Source of the DNA: Streptomyces sp. 3214.6
GTDB taxonomy: Bacteria; Actinomycetota; Actinomycetes; Streptomycetales; Streptomycetaceae
Direction of reading: 5' to 3'
Assembly (NCBI RefSeq): GCF_900129855.1
Contig: NZ_LT670819.1
Coordinates: 4,464,001-4,528,000, forward strand
DNA length: 64,000 nt
Positions 61,009 to 64,000 of the stretch are shown one piece after another; the first letter of the stretch is position 1; every line of letters starts with the position of its first letter. Below the pieces are notes generated by a model. The model had not been told where the DNA came from. It was given only the letters and a program-made list of their open reading frames with translations, and ran no database searches. The position numbers and the translations under genes are program-made.

Positions 61009-61749
61009 TCAGGTGAGCGGGTAGCCCTGCTCGAACGCCCAGCGCTGCGGCGGGTAGGTGGCTTCGGCGAACTCCAACGGCCGGTCCTGGAGGTCGAACA
61101 CGACGTGGTGCACGATCAAGACTGCGGATCCAGGGTCGAGTTGAAGGTCTGCCGCCTCCTCGTCAGTCGCCTGTCGGGCGCACATGCGGTCTTCGGCGTA
61201 ACTCCCCTGCCGTCCCGTCATGTTCTCGACGTACATCAGGGTCCCCTCCTGGATCCGTTCCGGCTCCAGAAGCTTGGGCGCCCGCTGCCCGACATCGGGC
61301 GCGAACCACGAGGTGGACAGTGTGATAGGGCCGTCCTGGTTGTTGGTCACGCGCCGGCGGTGCACCGCCCGACGATCCTTGACCAGGCCCAGCGCCTCAG
61401 CGACGTGATCCGGAGCCTCAAGCCACCCGGCCGAGGTGATCACCGCGTACTCACCAGGGGTGTAAATCTTCCCCGTCTGCCGCGCCCGCCCGTACAACTC
61501 CCGTGCCCGCCGGTTGACTTCAAGGCTGCGCACATACGTGCCCGAACCCTGCCGCTTCTCGACGAGACCCTGATGGCTCAGCGCCTCCAACGACCGCGCG
61601 GCCGTCGGCCTGGACACCTTCCAGTTCGCCGCCAACTGCCGCTCCGAAGGCACCTCGTCCCCCGCCCTCAGGTCGCCCCGAAGGATCTGATCGCGGATGT
61701 AGTGAGCGATCTGGAGATACTTCGGCTGCGCCTCTTCGATCTGAGGCAT
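61009..61749 (-). CDS. Second GntR/HutC-family regulator
   Basis: A 246-residue protein: winged helix in residues about 8-70 (KYLQIAHYIRDQILRGDLRAGDEVPSERQLAANWKVSRPTAARSLEALSHQGLVEKRQGSGT), HutC-type ligand domain after. GAGGAGGGG lies 3-4 nt before ATG 61749 and TATAGT (61786-61791) is a likely -10. AGTGGC operators occur on both sides of the gene, so it probably controls itself, the downstream operon and the divergent DUF1152 gene. Its ligand is unknown. Confidence 0.92.
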   Translation of the reverse strand: MPQIEEAQPKYLQIAHYIRDQILRGDLRAGDEVPSERQLAANWKVSRPTAARSLEALSHQGLVEKRQGSGTYVRSLEVNRRARELYGRARQTGKIYTPGEYAVITSAGWLEAPDHVAEALGLVKDRRAVHRRRVTNNQDGPITLSTSWFAPDVGQRAPKLLEPERIQEGTLMYVENMTGRQGSYAEDRMCARQATDEEAADLQLDPGSAVLIVHHVVFDLQDRPLEFAEATYPPQRWAFEQGYPLT

Positions 61750-61765
61750 GTCCCCTCCTCGTCCA

Positions 61766-61810
61766 AGTGGCTATGGCCTCTAGCCACTATAGGGTGAGTG
61801 GCCAGAGGCC
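61766..61810. promoter_or_regulatory. Shared operators of the divergent GntR and DUF1152 promoters
   Basis: AGTGGCTA-N7-TAGCCACT (61766-61788) lies at the GntR promoter. AGTGGCC-AGA-GGCC (61797-61810) sits on the -35/spacer of the DUF1152 promoter, whose -10 TAATGT is at 61818-61823. Confidence 0.7.
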
Positions 61811-61830
61811 GAACCCGTAATGTTGAGCAC

Positions 61831-62943
61831 ATGACGCGGTTGATCGTCGCAGCAGGAGGAGGGGGCGACGCAGTCGCCGCCGCAATGCTTGACGCCGCCT
61901 TGTACGGCGACGACGACCAGGCGGTGATCCTCACCTACGCATGGGACCGCCTGTTGGTCGACCCGGTCCCAGGCCCCCGAGGCCCATCCGACTTCACGGG
62001 ACTCGAACCACTCACCCCGTCTGTCTGGACAGTGCCGGCCAAGGCCCGCCCGATCGCCCCAGCAGGCTCCACCCTCCCCCGACTTGCAGCAGAACTCCCG
62101 CACACCTTCGCTCTGATCGACCCACACCACGGCGCCGAAGGCATCACGCGCCAACTCGAAGAGCTGCTAAGCCACTTGGAGCCGACATCCATTGACCTCC
62201 TGGACGTGGGCGGAGACATCCTCGCGCGAGGCGACGAACCGACGCTCAAGAGCCCGCTTGCCGACGCCTTGACCCTGGCCGCGTGCTGCCAGGTGAACGC
62301 GCCTGTACGGCTCTTGGTCGCTGGCCCCGGCCTGGACGGTGAACTTCCCCTCGACGAGGTGCGCAGCCTGCTTGGATCCCTCATCCACACCTTCACCGCG
62401 AAGGACGCGGAGCCGGTCAGCTCGGTCCTGGAGTGGCACCCATCCGAGGCCACCGGGATGCTCGCGGCAACAGCCCGAGGGGTCCGAGGCATCTGCGAGG
62501 TACGGGACGCCGGACTCCCCATCCCGCTCACGGACGAGGGCCCAACGGTTCATGAGGTCGACCTGGACGAGGCCCTGAATCGCAACCAGCTGGCCCGCGC
62601 CATCCTGTCGACCACCACCCTGGACGAGGTCGAGGCGCACAGCCGCGAGGTCTGCGGCTACTCGGAAATCGACTACGAACGCAACAAGGCCGCGTGGCTC
62701 AAGGACCAACCATCGGTAGAGCTCGACCCTGGCACCGTGCGCTCCCAGGTCGACGAGTTCGAGAACGAGGCCCGAAGCCGTGGAGTCACCCACACGACGT
62801 TCCGCCGCCTCGCTGAGACGCTGGGCCTCCCCGGCAGCCAGCGAGAAGCTCTGCGGGCGCTGCTCATAGAGACCAAGCCAGGGCAGTACGCGGCTCCACT
62901 GTGGGATCTCACCGCCACCAGCCCCGGGACCACCTCACGGTGA
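61831..62943 (+). CDS. DUF1152 domain protein
   Basis: A 370-residue protein with the Rossmann-like opening MTRLIVAAGGGGDAVAAAMLDAALYG (GGGGD is the DUF1152 hallmark) and LLDVGGDILARGDEPTLKSPLAD. The family may bind a nucleotide but its reaction is unknown. ATG 61831 is 7 nt after a -10 (TAATGT), so the mRNA is leaderless. GntR-type operators overlap the promoter. It overlaps the following small gene by 4 bp. As an accessory gene on a conjugative element it may serve host benefit, but this is inference. Confidence 0.9.
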   Translation: MTRLIVAAGGGGDAVAAAMLDAALYGDDDQAVILTYAWDRLLVDPVPGPRGPSDFTGLEPLTPSVWTVPAKARPIAPAGSTLPRLAAELPHTFALIDPHHGAEGITRQLEELLSHLEPTSIDLLDVGGDILARGDEPTLKSPLADALTLAACCQVNAPVRLLVAGPGLDGELPLDEVRSLLGSLIHTFTAKDAEPVSSVLEWHPSEATGMLAATARGVRGICEVRDAGLPIPLTDEGPTVHEVDLDEALNRNQLARAILSTTTLDEVEAHSREVCGYSEIDYERNKAAWLKDQPSVELDPGTVRSQVDEFENEARSRGVTHTTFRRLAETLGLPGSQREALRALLIETKPGQYAAPLWDLTATSPGTTSR

Positions 62944-63197
62944 GCGTGTACAGAAGCGAACGCGACTTGGACGTGCAGGACGTCACCGGCACAGGGGCCG
63001 AAGCCGACGTTGCCCTGAACCTGATGACCGGCAGCATCAGACTGTCGATCCTCTGGACCCAAGAGATTCAGCTCTCCCCGGAGGACGCCGAGCAGGTGGC
63101 CCAGGCTCTTCAGCGGGCAGCCGCGGAATCCCGAAGCATGGCAGCAGCCTCGAAGCCGGAGAGCGCGCTAGCCTCAGAACGCGCAACAGGCTCCTGA
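62940..63197 (+). CDS. Small protein coupled to DUF1152
   Basis: An 85-residue protein, MSVYRSERDLDVQDVTGTGAEADVALNLMTGSIRLSILWTQEIQLSPEDAEQ, with a beta-rich core and an Ala/Ser helical end. GTG 62940 overlaps the DUF1152 stop (GTGA), implying coupling. No family recognised. Confidence 0.75.
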   Translation: MSVYRSERDLDVQDVTGTGAEADVALNLMTGSIRLSILWTQEIQLSPEDAEQVAQALQRAAAESRSMAAASKPESALASERATGS

Positions 63198-63492
63198 GTT
63201 ACAACCTTCTTCACGGGTTCAAGGCGCCGCGCAAGCGCGCCGCGCGGCGCTCGACCGTGCCGCGCGCCGCCGCTCCTGCCTCCGTCCCGCTCCGGCGCGC
63301 GGCCCCGTCGGCGCCGCAGCTAGTAACCGGCAAGCCCATAGATGGTGAAGCACGGTAAGACTCCGCCCGCCGGTCCAGGCACCAGGAGTCATCAAGACCG
63401 AGCGCAAGTTTCACGGTGCGAGCCGTGGCGGTCCATAAGGAACCCTTGTTCGGCAGCGCTGCCCGGGTGAGGAGGGAGCCCCTTGGCGTTTG
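63198..63492. other. Composition boundary after the DUF1152 genes
   Basis: 295 bp. It starts with very GC-rich sequence (GCGCGCCGCGCGGCGCTCG-type runs) and then drops toward about 50% GC near 63480. No gene, hairpin terminator or tRNA remnant is recognised. It may be a junction of acquired segments. Confidence 0.4.
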
Positions 63493-64000
63493 CTATTCAA
63501 TCTTTCTGCGCCTTCTCATATAGGAAACGATTCGGCGATGGAGCTTCGAATGTTTATCTTTGCGCTCCTTCAGCACGCGATGCGCCGACGTATAGAGCTC
63601 GACATCATCAGAGAGTACCGCGAGGACAATTGCTCCCCTAGTTTCGTGCGGCAGCCAATCATGGTCCGATATTATATATTCTCGAAGCCGCTTCTTCTCA
63701 CCCTCGGTGAACCGCAAGGGCGGGAGAGATCCCAAATTCACCAATGCATCCGATATAACCCAGCCTGCGAAGGAATTAATACGACCCTTAGGTGGCCCCA
63801 AAAGGAAGCTCCTCAAAATCGGCAATAGGTTTACTTGCTGGGTTCGCGACAGCGAGAGACTTTGGGCCAGCCATGCCGTCGCCCACAATGAAATCACCTG
63901 GGCTGCCGGATTGGGATCCAATATGGCTGACAGCACCTGACTCAATGAGTCACGACAAATGACCAACGCATCCGCTTCGGTAACCCCGTGCGTTGATTCA
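63493..64000 (-). CDS. Unknown helical protein, N-terminus beyond the window
   Basis: The frame stays open to base 64000, so the 5' end is missing; at least 168 codons are present. The visible part (LSQVLSAILDPNPAAQVISLWATAWLAQSLSL, FAGWVISDALVNLGSLPPLRF, RGAIVLAVLSDDVELYTSAHRVLKERK) is all-helical, in repeats like HEAT/armadillo scaffolds, and ends KLHRRIVSYMRRRRKIE. Its GC is about 50% against about 70% around it, marking recent acquisition. Such genes at AICE ends are sometimes defence or cargo; no motif supports a role. Confidence 0.7.
   Translation of the reverse strand, partial: ESTHGVTEADALVICRDSLSQVLSAILDPNPAAQVISLWATAWLAQSLSLSRTQQVNLLPILRSFLLGPPKGRINSFAGWVISDALVNLGSLPPLRFTEGEKKRLREYIISDHDWLPHETRGAIVLAVLSDDVELYTSAHRVLKERKDKHSKLHRRIVSYMRRRRKIE

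Larger units (their letters stand above)
53041..64000. mobile_element. pSAM2-type actinomycete integrative and conjugative element, left part
   Basis: Order from the tRNA: integrase, excisionase, Rep initiator, small spread/transfer genes, SpdB2, FtsK-like TraB, SCO3933-type regulator, KorSA-like repressor, then accessory genes. This is the AICE gene plan; AICEs transfer double-stranded DNA through one TraB translocase and need no relaxase or type IV machinery. The right end and attR lie outside the window. All transfer genes are intact, so the element may be functional. Confidence 0.93.

Noticed and set aside
53041..64000. Search for attR in the window
   Set aside because: No second copy of GGTTCAAATCCCGCCACC was found; the GGGTTCAAGGCGCC near 63219 shares only GGGTTCAA and is not convincing.

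Overview
The window is chromosomal DNA of a Streptomyces species. Its G+C is very high with strong third-position GC bias, it carries the developmental regulators bldG and wblA, and its gene order (holB, tmk fusion, topA, hppA, bldG, tad genes, acs, nth, crp, wblA, class A PBP) is, from memory, the block around SCO3540-SCO3584 of S. coelicolor. Roughly 53 kb is conserved core chromosome. The last 11 kb is the left part of an integrated mobile element inserted at a tRNA-Pro gene.

Core, left to right. 1-8411 (minus strand): a secreted lipoprotein alpha/beta-hydrolase cut by the window edge, DNA polymerase III delta prime, a membrane-transporter/thymidylate-kinase/coiled-coil fusion, and topoisomerase I. 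8749-14052: a small membrane protein, a class I methyltransferase, a lipoprotein and a membrane proton pyrophosphatase. 14407-15299: an anti-sigma factor and BldG, divergent from a YprA/MrfA-type helicase. 17800-23181: a tad (Flp pilus) operon with an Ssd/CpaE-like ATPase, TadA, TadB, TadC, a pilin and two pseudopilin-like proteins. 23762-31292: a HAD phosphatase, a degenerate Fic-like protein, a CooC-like ATPase, a NodB-like lipoprotein and a SulP-carbonic anhydrase fusion. 31667-41273: acetyl-CoA synthetase, NhaA, a holin-superfamily membrane protein, an epoxide-hydrolase-like enzyme, a MarP-type protease, a NUDIX CoA pyrophosphatase, endonuclease III and Crp. 41454-52957: a nucleotidyltransferase, a metallo-beta-lactamase enzyme, another NUDIX, RidA, DUF4177, two ArsA/Get3-type ATPases, WblA, a class A penicillin-binding protein, a GatB/YqeY protein, a metallophosphoesterase and a Pr6Pr membrane protein.

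Mobile element (from about 53041 past the right edge): a pSAM2-type actinomycete integrative and conjugative element. It reads from tRNA-Pro(CGG) as integrase, excisionase, Rep initiator, four small transfer/spread proteins, SpdB2, an FtsK-like TraB translocase, an SCO3933-type regulator and a KorSA-like GntR repressor. Beyond these lie an RsbW-like ATPase, a CxxCxGxG mini-protein, a second GntR regulator, a divergent DUF1152 gene with a coupled small gene, and a lower-GC gene cut by the window edge. Two operator families can be read directly: AAGTCAAC-type repeats around KorSA and the transfer promoter, and AGTGGC-N4-GCCACT palindromes around the second GntR gene. attR is not in the window.

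Two patterns stand out. First, several unrelated core genes (topA, a lipoprotein, acs, a NUDIX gene, weakly marP) have short tandem repeats that begin at, and copy, their own stop codon; at three loci the copies keep frame. Second, the element carries a compact GntR-controlled divergent module (DUF1152 plus partner) whose function is unknown.
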